Source: Porodaedalea pini
Lineage: Eukaryota; Basidiomycota; Agaricomycetes; Hymenochaetales; Hymenochaetaceae
Direction: 5' to 3'
Length of the DNA: 64,000 nucleotides
NCBI GenBank assembly: GCA_002794775.1
Contig: NBAY01000081.1
Location: forward strand, 1-64,000
Each line of letters begins with the position of its first letter. Positions within the stretch are counted from its first letter, which is position 1. The position numbers were made by a program, and so were the translations under genes. Below the pieces are notes generated by a model. The model was not told the origin of the DNA, did not search any database, and saw only the letters and a program-made list of their open reading frames with translations. This document shows, piece after piece, positions 45,015 through 57,289 of this stretch.

Positions 45015-45785
45015 ATGGCCCTCCAGAACAAGCGCGTCCACTTCTCAGAAGCGCCTGTCATGTACACGTACTCGCCGCCTGGCACACCGCGCACTCCATC
45101 ACCGTCATGGTCAGACTCTTCGTTGCCCGACAATGACTCTGGACCGAGCACTCCACCCTCAGCGTCGAGCTTCCCGCCGCGCGCTCTGTCGTCAACCTTC
45201 TATGACGCGCCGAAGCAGCCCGTCATCGCGAGCCCAATAATGTTTGATGCGCGTTCTCAGTCAACACCGCTTCTGTGGAACGTCGTTGCACCACTGACAC
45301 ACGCGGCCGTGCACTCGGGACGCAAGGGCAAGGGCAAGGGCAAGGACGTCCGCGCACTCCTCCCCTCAGACCTTTCTCTCCCCGCTACAAACCCTGGAAT
45401 GTCGAGCCTAGACGTCCATGTCGCGCAGCTTCCTCCATTCTGGAAGCCAATCCAGCTGCGCAGAAATATTTCGTACGGTTCGGCCGCGCCACCCGTCACA
45501 GTGGGCGAAGTGCTCGAGGCCGTCCATCGGTACATCCAGATACCAGTCTCGCAGAAGGAGTTCAGCATGTTCCCTAAAAACATGCAGACCATCATCGCAA
45601 AAGCCTACTGGAGGCGATACGATACCGCTGTACGTTTGGGGCATGCTGCGGAGGCGGAGGCTATCAAGAAGGTTGGCATGCGACGCGTCGACGCCCTTGC
45701 GGGTAACACGCAATTTGTTGCCTTCGTACCCATGAATAACGGAGGCGACGTCTGGCAGGTGATTCTCGCAGCGCCTCGGCCATGA
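45015..45785 (+). CDS. DUF6699-domain protein
   Basis: This is a 256-aa single-exon gene. The ATG at 45015 has an ideal CGCCATGG context; the frame is open upstream to 44886 but starts there with TTG. The N-terminal half is disordered, with KRVHFSEAP and repeated SPPGTPRTPSP-like phosphosite motifs. A basic GRKGKGKGKD patch follows. The C-terminal about 110 residues (PVTVGEVLEAVHRYIQIPVS, then MRRVDALAGNTQFVAFVP) match the DUF6699 pattern found almost only in basidiomycetes. Its function is unknown. No signal peptide or membrane segment is visible. A related gene lies 4 kb away at 49753, and the two share the arrangement disordered N-terminus plus DUF6699 C-terminus. Confidence 0.8.
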   Translation: MALQNKRVHFSEAPVMYTYSPPGTPRTPSPSWSDSSLPDNDSGPSTPPSASSFPPRALSSTFYDAPKQPVIASPIMFDARSQSTPLLWNVVAPLTHAAVHSGRKGKGKGKDVRALLPSDLSLPATNPGMSSLDVHVAQLPPFWKPIQLRRNISYGSAAPPVTVGEVLEAVHRYIQIPVSQKEFSMFPKNMQTIIAKAYWRRYDTAVRLGHAAEAEAIKKVGMRRVDALAGNTQFVAFVPMNNGGDVWQVILAAPRP

Positions 45786-48509
45786 ACGAGTTCCAACGAT
45801 TCATCTGTTTACGATTCCTTTACTTGACGGAGACGAGATTGTCGGCTGTATCGATACCCATTGAAAACCCCAAAACAACATACCCCTTCGAAAAATCCTT
45901 CGATGAAAACCTATATTTCTGTTTGTATCTTATCTTGTAACCTGTTATGATGTCTTTGTACGATTTGATAATGAATGCACGCACCGATGCTCCTTTAGAA
46001 TGTACATTATAACAGAGTGGCTTTGAATGCTTGGCAAGATAGTCCGGTAAATGGTGACTAGCCGATCACAGTGCATGAGCTTGAATAGATAGCAGAGCCT
46101 CATGGGGTACCTTGAAAACATAGTAGTACAGCATCCAAGGAGAGTACGAGGACTTGTAGAGAAACTCCAGGAGCAGTGGAGTCGACTCAAAGTGGGATGA
46201 GCCACAGACGTTCTTATAGCCCAGTGCAAGCGCTCGACGGGGTCATAAGGCGTAGTCATGACATTAATGAATGGCACCTCGCAAGGCGGAGAACATGAGG
46301 CGATTCCTTGAAAAGGACATATCAATCCATCTAACCTTCTTATTGTGCATGGCGGTAGAGTTTCGGGGACTAAAAGAGATGGATGTCGCCGATTGGGACT
46401 GCTGCGAAATGCATCTGGATGTGTTTGATTGAGCAATCGTGAAAATCGACGGCTGATGAGCAGATGACAAGAGAAGACAATCAGCCTATTGCTGACGTCG
46501 TGAAGAGAGAATATCGTGTACTCACGTGAAGCAGAAAGGGTGTCCTGGACACCATGATGATCGTTTTCTGTCTTCGACACGAAAATGGTGAATGGCACAG
46601 CAAAATTTGAAACAGCAGAGAATGAGTCCATGGACAAAACTAATGCCTAGCAATAGCCTAATTGCAGGTCAAAGATATGGATCGGTTCCTGCAGAATAGC
46701 TTCGCTGTCGATGATGTCTTGAGGAGTCAATGAGGATGGCCATTGGCCACTTAGTGCAGGTCGAAAGTGGACGGGGCAACATCATTGAGAGGACAATATA
46801 AAACAACTCCTATGTGGATTTATTCCGCGTGCTGATTCATGGCTTAGGAGCTGAGCATAAGAAATGACTTGTTAGCTTGCACTTCCTCGAGTCAGCGTTG
46901 TAGCACGTACCAATTTTGTTGCCTGTTACCATGCGTAGCCTTGAAGGCGCTCTTTCTTGTCAGGCTCATACCAGAAAACCACACCCTAAAACCGCTTCAT
47001 AATTCAGCCATGCATGCACAAAGATGGTCGTGGAGTTAATTGCTTTCTCTGACAATGCTGTTTTTTCGTTGTCGCCGTTGCTGTCGTCCGCAACAGCTTC
47101 GACAAGTGCTTACACAATGTCATGATTGCCGATCAAAGTTATATAACTCCTGAGTAATTTCCTTTTTAAGGCGTTTGCTCTAGGGCCTCCTCTGCGGACC
47201 GGGCAGAGCATCTTCAGTCTCTGAGTTCTCTCATAACGCCCTTATACTTGATGCCAATTTTCTACTCTCCCCATCCTCGATTCCAGACTCTTATGCTATT
47301 CAAGCACTACGAAACTTGAAGCTCCCACTGGAAAACCACTGGCAAATGACACCGGCCATACTCATAAGAGGGCTCAACTGATATACATAAGCCATTGACA
47401 CTCCATGCGTGTTTATGCAACGGGCCACCAGGTAGGCTTGCTACTCTTCAGCCGAGGATATTTTGAGACTGTCGCGCCTATTTCCTGAACTCTGTGCTGC
47501 GAGTAAGTCTGTGTTCCTCGAGCCAGCCTCTTTACTATATTGAACTTCCTTTGCCAGTTTATCCTTACCTTGAATCGGCAGAGTCTCCTCCCCGACATTC
47601 CTAGGAACCAGGCAGAAAAAGAAGCTTCCAACAGGCGCGTCTGAAAATATTAGACGCCAGACTTAGGAACTCGCTCGCCACAGCATAATAATTAATGAAA
47701 GTATGCAGCTCGCCCATCTCTTGTCTAGTCAACTATTTTACTCACTCACTAGATACTATCTCCGACGTTCTCCGGTACAAGCTTGCTCCTGCTGTAAGAA
47801 CGAATTTGACTGCCCCAAGCTGCATAGGTTCGGGTGTTGACGTCAGCGTACTCGAGCTTCTACGAGCTTCGAACGGCTCCGACAGTCACAGCGCTTCTCG
47901 CGCAGTGCATACGAAAAGAAGCGGAGCTTGTGTCGAGGCGATGCACCACCTTGATCTCGAGATGAGGATTACCAGGTATTTCTGGGCCTGCCTGCGCGCT
48001 TACAGTAAGTAGTCTCAACTTGTGACGCTTCTTACCCAGAAATTTTCCAAGATCTTCTCGTCTACTATTGCGAGCATTGATTCTCCGCAGCTCCTTCTCT
48101 CTTGACTAACCTAGTGATCATTAGAGCATCGACGGAAACCCCGGGTGCGGTTTCGCTGCGCACCGAAACGCCCGACGTCTCCTGTCTATACGGCGGAGAC
48201 TTCCTTTCCCCGTGAGTAAGCTCAGTCTTCTGTACGCAGTTTGTCTGATGGCACTGGCGCCCCTGATTAATCGCTGTTCACTTGTTTACAAACTGGGATT
48301 AAACTCCTGATTTTTAACTAGTGGATTTTGCGATACTTCTTGGGAGATTTGACATTATTTGATCTCCAGGTCACTCCTGTTTACACTACATAGGCTATGT
48401 AACTGAAGCATAGCCCTGATTTTGTTTTGCAAAGGGTCGCCAAAGACCTCGAAGACCACAGCATCAGAGTGACCTGAATAGGCTTTGCGCCTATCAGTAT
48501 CACGGCGCG
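45786..48509. other. Intergenic DNA with no supported gene
   Basis: The longest frame (46637-45945, minus, 228 codons from ATG 46631) has no recognisable domain, a biased Ser/Arg/Cys composition and no splice-supported neighbours, so I do not call it a gene. Nothing else was found apart from the start of the inverted repeat. Confidence 0.5.
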
Positions 48510-49364
48510 TTACAGCCTTTTTCATAAGTCCTGCGACACGTGCATGTCACGTGAAGTGAGCCGCGTCAGAGCCAAAGTGTCGAAAAATTAGAATGAATGT
48601 CTATTTTCTATGTGAATTCTACACAGTACCTGCTCATTAAGTACTCAAAAAAAAGGCACGGTTCCCAGGAGAAGAAATATGTAAAATATGGAGCAATAAA
48701 ATGACTGTGTAGGCGGGTGGAGATCAAACAAGTGCAGCTGGTCTGTTCTCTCACCCATTTCCACTGAGATTCAAAAATTATGGCTCCCCTACATCTACCT
48801 ATAAAATTCTTTCCTGTATCTTTAAATTAAGTATATGACTATACCAACATCTCCTGCAAGTTTGAAGCCAATCCATTTAGTATTCATGGTGCAGCAGCAA
48901 GATTTGTGTTCCACTTCAAGCTCTTTCCACCCTCCTTTTCTCACAACAGGTCTTGCAGAGTAGAACACAAATCTTGCTGCTGCACCATGAATACTAAATG
49001 GATTGGCTTCAAACTTGCAGGAGATGTTGGTATAGTCATATACTTAATTTACAGATACAGGAAAGAATTTTATAGGTAGATGTAGGGGAGCCATAATTTT
49101 TGAATCTCAGTGGAAATGGGTGAGAGAACAGACCAGCTGCACTTGTTTGATCTCCACCCGCCTACACAGTCATTTTATTGCTCCATATTTTACATATTTC
49201 TTCTCCTGGGAACCGTGCCTTTTTTTTGAGTACTTAATGAGCAGGTACTGTGTAGAATTCACAGAGAAAATAGACATTCATTCTAATTTTTCGACACTTT
49301 GGCTCTGACGCGGCTCACTTCACGTGACATGCACGTGTCGCAGGACTTATGAAAAAGGCTGTAA
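48510..49364. repeat. Long near-perfect inverted repeat (two 401-bp arms, 53-bp loop)
   Basis: The left arm 48510-48910 starts TTACAGCC and ends ATTTGTGTT. The right arm 48964-49364 is its reverse complement with only about two or three substitutions (for example near 48613 and 48819). The spacer is 53 bp. A TA target duplication around CAGCCTTTTTC...GAAAAAGGCTG is possible (TTA before, TAA after). There is no transposase. It fits a recent foldback or MITE-type element, or a duplicated segment that would give a long hairpin RNA if transcribed. Confidence 0.9.
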
Positions 49365-49752
49365 TCTTAATTGAACGCGAGAAGATCTTCCGATGATTCC
49401 AAATATGCGCACCGCCATCAGTGCCATGCCTGGAACCATGCGAACTGTTGCTGTGCGCTCACCGCCCACCGCCCTTAAATTTTCACTACATTGGCAACGT
49501 CAGCTACGCATCTCTTCCGGTCATTGCGAGCCGATGTGCACTGGATTTGCTTTGACTCGCTCGCTAACGTTATCTGAGGCACGCGTGTAAATCAGACAAC
49601 GCCGGCCCTCTGTGCGCACAACAGGCGCTTGCAGCACATCATAAAAAGATCTGGCTTGACGCCCTCATCTCAGTATCATCCCCTCTGTCAAAACTATATA
49701 TCGATTGACGACAAACTTGACGCCTCATACCCTCTTCGTACCCATTAAAGCC
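49365..49752 (+). promoter_or_regulatory. Upstream region of the second DUF6699 gene
   Basis: TATATAT at 49695-49701 lies 52 bp before the ATG at 49753 and is a plausible TATA box. This argues against translation from the earlier open codon at 49705 (a TTG), which would be too close to the TATA. No other gene was seen in the interval. Confidence 0.5.
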
Positions 49753-50760
49753 ATGCCCTACGCCTATGACTCTGCTGGCTACCCGAACTACGTCGACTCA
49801 AACCACGCCAACGACGATTATTACCTACGTCCCGTCGTCCCATCTCCGCGTCTTTCTCCCGCTCCCTCCCCACACGGATCTCCAATTCCCTCGCCGATGT
49901 ATCTTGATGAGCACTACAACTACATTCAACCTGGAACAGGGTACGTCGGCGTGCCCATGATACCCGCGAGCATTATGCCGCTGCCACCGAGTCCGTCCAT
50001 GCTCTCCGCGACATTTGTGCCTCTTCCCCCCAGTCCGCGTGTTAGCCCGCGGCATGGACCTATTCCATTGAGCCCACACAGTCCGGGTGGTATGCTAGGT
50101 GCCTATCCCGCGTATCATCAACCGCAATATGCACATCCGTTTGATCCGTATTATTTCCCTCAAGGTGCGATATCCTGTCAGAGCTACAGACGTGTCAATG
50201 GTTTACTTAACTATACTTCTGCAGCGGGCCCTATGTATATGAATCCTCAGTACACACCACGCACGAGCGTTCATCCATTGCTCAAGGACGCGCAATACGT
50301 TCACCTAGACCTCTCCTCTCACTCTTTCGCGCCGCAAACGCCGAGTAGCAGCTGGGTATCACGGAAGTACATCCCGATTCACGAGGGCTATCTTTCGCAA
50401 GTCGCATCATATCCGGCAACAATGGAAGTCAAACTTATCTGCAAAGCTTTTGGACAATTTGCGGATGCCTGGGCGATAAGGATCAAACCAGGTCGTACCG
50501 TCTCAGCTGGGGACGTGCTACGCGCGGTGCATAAAGAGCTGCACAGACAGATGACACACGCAGAATGGGCAAGACTATCGGACTCCGAGGTGTACGAAGC
50601 GGGCCGGGCGTATACTCGCCGGTGCCGTGCCGCGGATTTTCAAAAGGTGCAGGGTGTGCGCAGGGTTGACCTCCTTGGGAAAAGGCACTGGTTTGGAGGA
50701 TTGAAGAAAGTGAAGGATGACAACCCGCATAACTTCGAGTTGATAGCCAAGGCAGAGTGA
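49753..50760 (+). CDS. DUF6699-domain protein, Pro/Tyr-rich
   Basis: This is a 335-aa single-exon gene with its ATG at 49753. The N-terminal 170 residues are low-complexity, rich in proline, serine and tyrosine with repeated LPPSP / SPRVSP motifs, probably disordered and phosphorylated. The C-terminal 130 residues (KPGRTVSAGDVLRAVHKEL, ARLSDSEVYEAGRAYTRR, GVRRVDLLGKRHWFGGL) carry the DUF6699 fold pattern. No catalytic motif is known for this family. It is a likely paralogue of the gene at 45015. The 3' end is 228 bp from the 3' end of the convergent helicase gene. Confidence 0.8.
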   Translation: MPYAYDSAGYPNYVDSNHANDDYYLRPVVPSPRLSPAPSPHGSPIPSPMYLDEHYNYIQPGTGYVGVPMIPASIMPLPPSPSMLSATFVPLPPSPRVSPRHGPIPLSPHSPGGMLGAYPAYHQPQYAHPFDPYYFPQGAISCQSYRRVNGLLNYTSAAGPMYMNPQYTPRTSVHPLLKDAQYVHLDLSSHSFAPQTPSSSWVSRKYIPIHEGYLSQVASYPATMEVKLICKAFGQFADAWAIRIKPGRTVSAGDVLRAVHKELHRQMTHAEWARLSDSEVYEAGRAYTRRCRAADFQKVQGVRRVDLLGKRHWFGGLKKVKDDNPHNFELIAKAE

Positions 50761-50988
50761 TTCCGAGTTCTTCATAGACACTTTCTCGTTTTGTTTCGGA
50801 TGGATGTATTGGTTTCGAGATATCTGCTAGATATATTCGCGATGGTAACTGAATGACTGATCTAAAAACATACACCGCTCCATCTTTGCTCGATGAAGTC
50901 AATATTTTGGCAAACCAAGATAGAGTGTACATATGACAACATAACACCGGGAGGCAAAATAAAAGCAAAAAATATGTCATACATACCA

Positions 50989-53900
50989 CTAGGCCCACAT
51001 CTTTTTGAATTTCTCGCTGAACTCGTTTACGAGCTCGTCCACGATCTGGTACACTCTCCAGTCCTCATCTTTGATACCAGATGGTCTCGGAAACTCCAAG
51101 CCTGAGTCCGCTTCTTCCGTTGCACCTGCGTCCGACTCACCGCCAATGGTTCCTGTCGCGTACCCGCTGTCGTCTTCCAAGTCAACATCGATGCCTCCAG
51201 CATCATTAAAGCTCTCAGAAAACCTTCCATCCGTATTGCTAGCAGCCTCGCTTGCCACTGTTAGCAGTTGTCGAAGTGCCGTTCGGATAGTCGCGAGAGT
51301 AAGATGGAAGTCCTCCAATGCGTACCACACATCGCCACGCCGGATGCCATTTGCAGCGACGAGAGAGTTCACCTGCCCATGGATGAAGTAGTCATAAATA
51401 TACGCGTTTAGCTTAGGAGAATCATTCTCCTTAGCGTTCGCCTTCAGGTCGGCAGCCGCAACGATTCGGGAAAGAGATGGAATCGCATGTTCGTTCAGCT
51501 GAAGTCCTCGCCTGCAAGTTCGCGTAAGCTCTTCGACAGAGTTAACGGCATCGTCATGCCCCGAATTGGCTACGAAGAGTGAGCGCGAATGTACGTTTAT
51601 TTTTCCACCGCCAAGGACTCCTGCTAAAATCGGTGCCACTTCTATACCCTGCTGGGATGCTGAGCACGTCTCGCCAGATAACGGTAAAGTGATATCCGGA
51701 CCAAGGGTTTCCGCATACTGTGTGGCAAAAAGCTCGGCATAGGAGGAAAAGACATGCAATATCTCCTCGTTGTGTCTGGCCAGCGCAAGTCTAGCTTCGA
51801 CAGGCAAAGGGGGCAGAACAACTAATGACGGGTACGATTGTCTCACCATCTTAAGGTTGCTCTCAGAAGTGTACGCTCTATGCAAGTATCGACGGCCGAA
51901 AAGATGGCAGAGCACGATCATGAGAGAGCGCTTCGCTCGCTCCGAGTTGCTGTCATTGCACACCTTATGCAAGACACCAGACGAAACTAGTGCAAGTAAT
52001 GCGAAGTTGCTAGGTTCTGTGTGGTAAAGATGAGCGGCGACTGCGTAGAGGTTCAATGGCTTTCCATTAACGTCGATAAGTCCCGCACGACGAAGGTAAT
52101 CGATAGAGAATCGCAAGTGATGGAGAAGCTGCTCCTTTCCGGTCTCTGAGCCGAAGCTGATCTGTGGAAGATTCGTTATGCTTTTGATTGCCTTCACTGC
52201 GAATCCTGGGATGGAGTCCTTTGATTTCTTCGAGTCGGGGACCTCCGACCCGTGGAGCAGGTTCAAGAGACGAAGGCAGAGCGTCGACGTCAATGGGAAG
52301 TTCCCAGATAGGGATGGAAGTCTCGACAACAGAAGCCGTTGAATCCTGTCCATTGGAATACCATAGAAGACGACATTTCCTAACGGATCAAACCCTCTTC
52401 GACCTGCTCGACCAGCGCATTGACGATACTACAGCCAAATGAGCATAAATTAAAAGCTTTGATGGGAGGTCTTACCATGAGAGCTGTTAAGAATGGCGAG
52501 TCTCCGCAGAAGACTGAAGTTTTTGTTGGAGCATTGATTCCCAACGCCAATGTCCCTGATAGTGTGGTAAGGATCTCGAGTATCAGCAGTCCGTAGAGCT
52601 CGAAAGAGCTCACCTGTACAAAATAGAACCGTTAAGAATCCCCTGCGGAAAAGACTGTTATACAATAACGTAGTTGGTCAGAAACGAGCTAGTTGATTCG
52701 TAATTTGCTTCACACCTTTCTACGAGGCTTCGGTATCCTTTGTTCATCCCTGAATGATGAACGCCCAGTCCCCTCTGAAGAGCATCCTTCGCCCATTGCG
52801 GAGTTGACGTCCAAGCGAGTTCGTCTATGTCTTCAAGGAGCTCCGCTTTGGTGTATTTATTCCAGCCCGCGAATGAGAATTGCGACACAGGATCATTCGG
52901 GTCGAAAGACGACTCGGATGAAGATGACGTCTCCTGGTGGTCACGCACTTCGTCGTCGGTAACACGCTTGGTCTTAGACTTCTCTTTTGCACGTTGCTTG
53001 TCTTCGCGTTGCTTTCGCTGCTGCTCCCACTGCCGCACATTACGCTCCCATTCCTTGCTGTGGATCTTCCACGTCTCTTCAGCCGCAATTAGTTCCTTGA
53101 GGACAATCTGCGCCATGATCTCGCATGCGCTTCTGTCGAAGGAAAAGAGCAGTGCGGGCTGAATTGTTTGTGAGCGATATGCATTTTCCGAAGAAGTTGT
53201 TGTGTATAATAAGACATACCAGGTTGCGTTTCGAGTGAAGAGCTGTCAGGAGGCTCATCATGTTGTGCAAGAATTCGCGTGGAGAAGGAGGCATATTCAA
53301 GGATCGTTTGGGTGTAGAGCGTAGGATGGAATCATTCACGGATGATACTACTTGCTGCAGAGGAGAATTATCGTTCGCGCTATCAGGAAGCGATATAAGT
53401 TTGGATAGGCATTCTTTCAGCTTCGCCTCGTAGGAAAGGATGTCTTTCTGCTTCAGGAACCCGCGATTTCCAAAGAACTTGACTGGGTCGAGCTCCGACA
53501 TGTCGATGGAGTGGGGTATTACGTACTTCATTCGTTGTAAAGTCAGGTACAAGCTCAGCGTATCTCGAGCCTCCAGGGAGAAGTCCGGTGGCATAGTAGG
53601 ATTCCCAAATGCAAGCGATGTGACCGGATGTATGAAGCGTAGCAATTCGCCTGCAGCCTCTGATTTTTCCAATCCAGAAAATGGCAAGGGCTTGGGCGGT
53701 TGAACGAACACGAATTTTCTGAGATGAGAGTAGCGGTGCGGATGATGAATGAATTTGTGATCGAAGCCATGCGCCCTCTGAACGGATGCTAGCCAACGAT
53801 CAAACGACTCGGGCTGGCCAATGGTAGCAGATAGCCCACTGAACATGGGTTTTAAGCGTCATAACGCAAAAAGTTACTGCTGCAAGCTACGTACATGACT

Positions 53901-56900
53901 GGGCATGGCGCAAGGAGCAAAATCTGCTCCCATACAGCCCCGCCTTCTTGTTGCCCAATGGTATGAATCTCGTCTAGGATAACCCTAGGCAAAAAGCGCT
54001 CAAGCCAACACGTAACGTAATAAAGACTATGAGCATACCTCTTAATTCTCGGTGTCCAACTGTGAGCCAGGGGCGGAGAAAGCAGCATTATCGCAAACAT
54101 TTCTGGCACCGTGATGAGAATCTGACACTTTTGGGGTTCGTTGATACGATAGTCGCGCGTGTGAATGGACCATACGGTTCCTTTAGGCAAAGTATCAGCC
54201 TTAAGCATTGAGGCAAAGGAAGGGAGAGAGAGAAGGCCAAATAACATACCGGATCGTAGTTCCTTCTTGAACCGTGCATAGACTTCCGCAGCGACCTGAA
54301 TGGGCATTAAGATGAATGTATACTTTCTGATGATGCCGCAGTACCCACCTGATTTACAAGTGCCTTTGTAGGTGCGATGTACACGAGAACTCCGTCGTCC
54401 GATTCACGGAGGACCTTTTCCATCGCATAGAAAGAGATAAAGGTCTTTCCAGCACTCGTCGGAGCTGAGCTGAATTAACTGAGAGCCCTCCATCAGTTGC
54501 ATTTGAACTCACCAACGACAAGGACAGATTGATTCGCGTCCAGACAGTCTAGGACCTCACGCTGCCATGCATCTGGATTAAACGATACGCGAGAGTCTGG
54601 TTTGCTGTCCATGCTGCGATCCATGTACTCGCCGAAAAGGCGGAGTTGCCAATGAATGGGATGCTCAGTAATGTGCATGAAGTCGTAGATCAAGTCGCCA
54701 TTGCTCCTGACAAGTTTTGTGAAATTGAAACCGAGCGCTCGTCGAGAGTCGTCCATATCGGAGTCGGGCTCGGAAGATTCGAAGGATGTCCTGTAATCAT
54801 GGAAGCCTAGAGCTTGAAGGACACGTCCCAAGTACTTTCGCGTGACCTTCAAAAGATGCCCTCGGTCATAGAGGGATTTGACCAAGCGCATGATGGTCAC
54901 GGTAAATTCGTCACGAACAGCATCAGACTTCTCGTGCGCTATCCATTTCTGGAGCTCGAGGTGGATAACATACAGCTGCAGCTCCTGCGATAGCCATGAG
55001 CTCTTCCGTATACGCACATTTGAGAACAGCGCATTGGCTTGCGTAGACTGTTGAGACAGGTTGGTAAGCTTCTTGAGTTCACCTAACTTTTCGTTCCACC
55101 ATATCAAGGAATCTTGGTCGTCCTCTGCCTGCTTCTTCGACTGAATCTCCAGCTTCATCTTTTCTGCTTTCGTCAATGGTTTGGGCTTGGGCGGCTTCTT
55201 CCCGGAAGATGCCCTATTCTGGATTGCAGAATCAGCGACCTGCAGAGCTTATGATACACTAAGTAGTTCACTTGAGAGTGCGAAGGCTTCTCCTTCTCCG
55301 TCACTTTTACCTGTCTTGCGGCGGAAGTGATAACCTGACGCTGCAGTGGGGCACCAATTGCGCCCGTGAGCGTCTCGGCGTGTTTCTGCATGCGTGCCAT
55401 AAAGAGCTGTTCGCGCTTGAGCGCTCTCTTCCGCAGGTACCCCGCTGACGACCGTGCGTCGGAACCACCCATATGTTTTGGCAGGATCGTCCTGTCGCTA
55501 TGCCAGTGACGGTCGTCTACATATGGCGTCAGCTCGCCGTAGTCGAAGTACCCATTCCTCGGAGCTGGTTTGTTGTCGTTTTTGACCTTGACTTGGACGA
55601 TTGACAGTTCTGCGTCGAGTACCTTGTTGTGGAATGGGAGCACGTTGATGGGAGGGCCTGGCGATGAAGCTTGATTGTGAATCTCCGTCTCGATAGAAGC
55701 GGGTACTGGAAACTCATGTGCGACATTTCTGGAAGCTCCTAACTGTGGTGCGTGCTTGAGAAGAATGGCCTGGACATTCGACACAGTATCTCCGCCAACG
55801 ATGTCGGAGAGAGAAAGATCAGGATTGTGAGTCTCGATTTGAAGAATCCATGCAAATATCCGTGTGTCGATATCCAGAAGCCATATCTTTCTGGAGACCA
55901 CATCGACTAATGAATCGAAGGCAGCCGGCAGGAACGTATCTGTCAGCAAACTGATGAGTTCGCTGTTCAGCGAAGGCAATTTCTGAGCGCGCTGAGCAAG
56001 AGTGAGGCGTTCAAGCACAAGGAAATGAGCCAGGAATGCTTCGAGAAGCCACAGCGTGGTCGAGTTGGCTGTCACATTCGGCTTAGCAAGAAAAGCTTGC
56101 GAAAATTCGCCTAGACTTTCCAACAAATCCTTCGAAGAATTCCTTTCGTCCGAGCCATGTTTCATATCATGAGCCGTAAGAAGAGCACGGTTAACTCTTG
56201 CCTTGAGTAGCGTCTCATCGGCGGATGCTCGACAGCGGAGCACTGCTTCCGGAAAGATCGCTTTCTGGTCTTGTTGCCTCTGGTCCTCGAGGATGAAGGA
56301 CAGAATCTAAGCCGCATTGCCTCATGAGCAAGTCTGACTTCGTATAAGCCACAAAATGAAATCCGACCTTCGAGTCACGAAACTCGATGCCATTCAGTAG
56401 AGAAATGGCTATGCCTTCCGTGAGGATATCATGGATGAAGAGCCGCTGTTTCAGTATGCGTTCGACCTTGAGGTCAGAAGAAATGTCGGAATCGAGGAGG
56501 CCGCCGTCGGTTGTCATTATGAACATCGGCTTTGGTCAGGATGATCAGACGATGATCAGACGTTGTGCTGCAATGCATAAGACACGTTTACTTACGCGAG
56601 TCAAGTTGCAGTAGCTCATCCACTTAGCGTCGGAAAGTCCATCAAAAACGTGAACTGAAATGTCCAGCTCGCACAGGTGCCTGAAAAGCACCTGGCGCGC
56701 TAGCTCACGCGAAACTACCTCGTATTCGGAGGAACCAGTGTGAATAGATAAGTGCCGGTTTTCTAGAATGAGGGACAAATATCAGTGTTCCGAGCTGATA
56801 GGGTCCTTAAAGAGTAACCGCGCACCTTCCCAAAAAACGACGTCAAAGACAGCCGACCGGTCAAGCAAGTTCTTCAAGAACTTTTCAACAGACCATCTCG

Positions 56901-57289
56901 CGTGTACAATCTGGAAGCTCAAGTCTGGGAGTAATATCAAAGAGCGTTAGAAGAGAATTTATATGATCTTGAAAAATCCAAGCCAATGACCTCCCGGGTG
57001 AGCCAAAGCAAGTAGTGGATCATCAAGGACAATACTAAGAAGTGAATCGCCTATAGAGAAGATCAGAAACGTCATACGAACAGCAGATAAACTATATCAT
57101 ACCGTCGAGAATGAATTTTTCGTTGCCAGCGTAGTCGCCGATCAAGTCCATCCATCGTGCCTTTCTGCTCAATCCCGAATACCATTGGTCTAGGACATGA
57201 AGAGAATCGACAACACTGCAGGTTTTAAGAGCAGTAGGAAGGGTAGGCTCGCTCTTTGCGACTCCTGGGAGGACTTCGTCGAGATCCAT
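50989..57289 (-). CDS. DDX60/Ski2-like DExH RNA helicase
   Basis: Fifteen exons sum to 5,484 nt (1,827 aa), all junctions in phase: 57289-57103, 57050-56991, 56924-56826, 56762-56596, 56529-56353, 56306-55311, 55239-54513, 54464-54349, 54295-54250, 54180-53895, 53838-53220, 53158-52716, 52654-52614, 52555-52476, 52428-50989. The N-terminus ([17 protein letters not shown]) matches DDX60-type proteins. Core motifs: Walker A APTSAGKT, across the exon 7/8 junction; DEIH ([12 protein letters not shown]); SAT (GLSATIG); [20 protein letters not shown]; and motif [13 protein letters not shown]. The length fits DDX60 (about 1,700 aa in animals). Such proteins unwind or remodel RNA, and vertebrate members act in antiviral defence; a fungal role is unknown. 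The 46-nt intron at 56307-56352 and the 71-nt intron at 55240-55310 are the least certain. It is divergent from the reductase at 57805. Confidence 0.9.

Noticed and set aside
45945..46637. 230-codon minus-strand frame as a gene
   Set aside because: It starts with TTG; the first ATG is 46631. There is no domain, and the Ser/Arg/Cys-rich composition and intergenic setting are typical of a chance frame.
49705..49752. Start of the second DUF6699 gene at 49705
   Set aside because: The codon is TTG, and it lies only a few bases after the TATA box. The ATG at 49753 is preferred.
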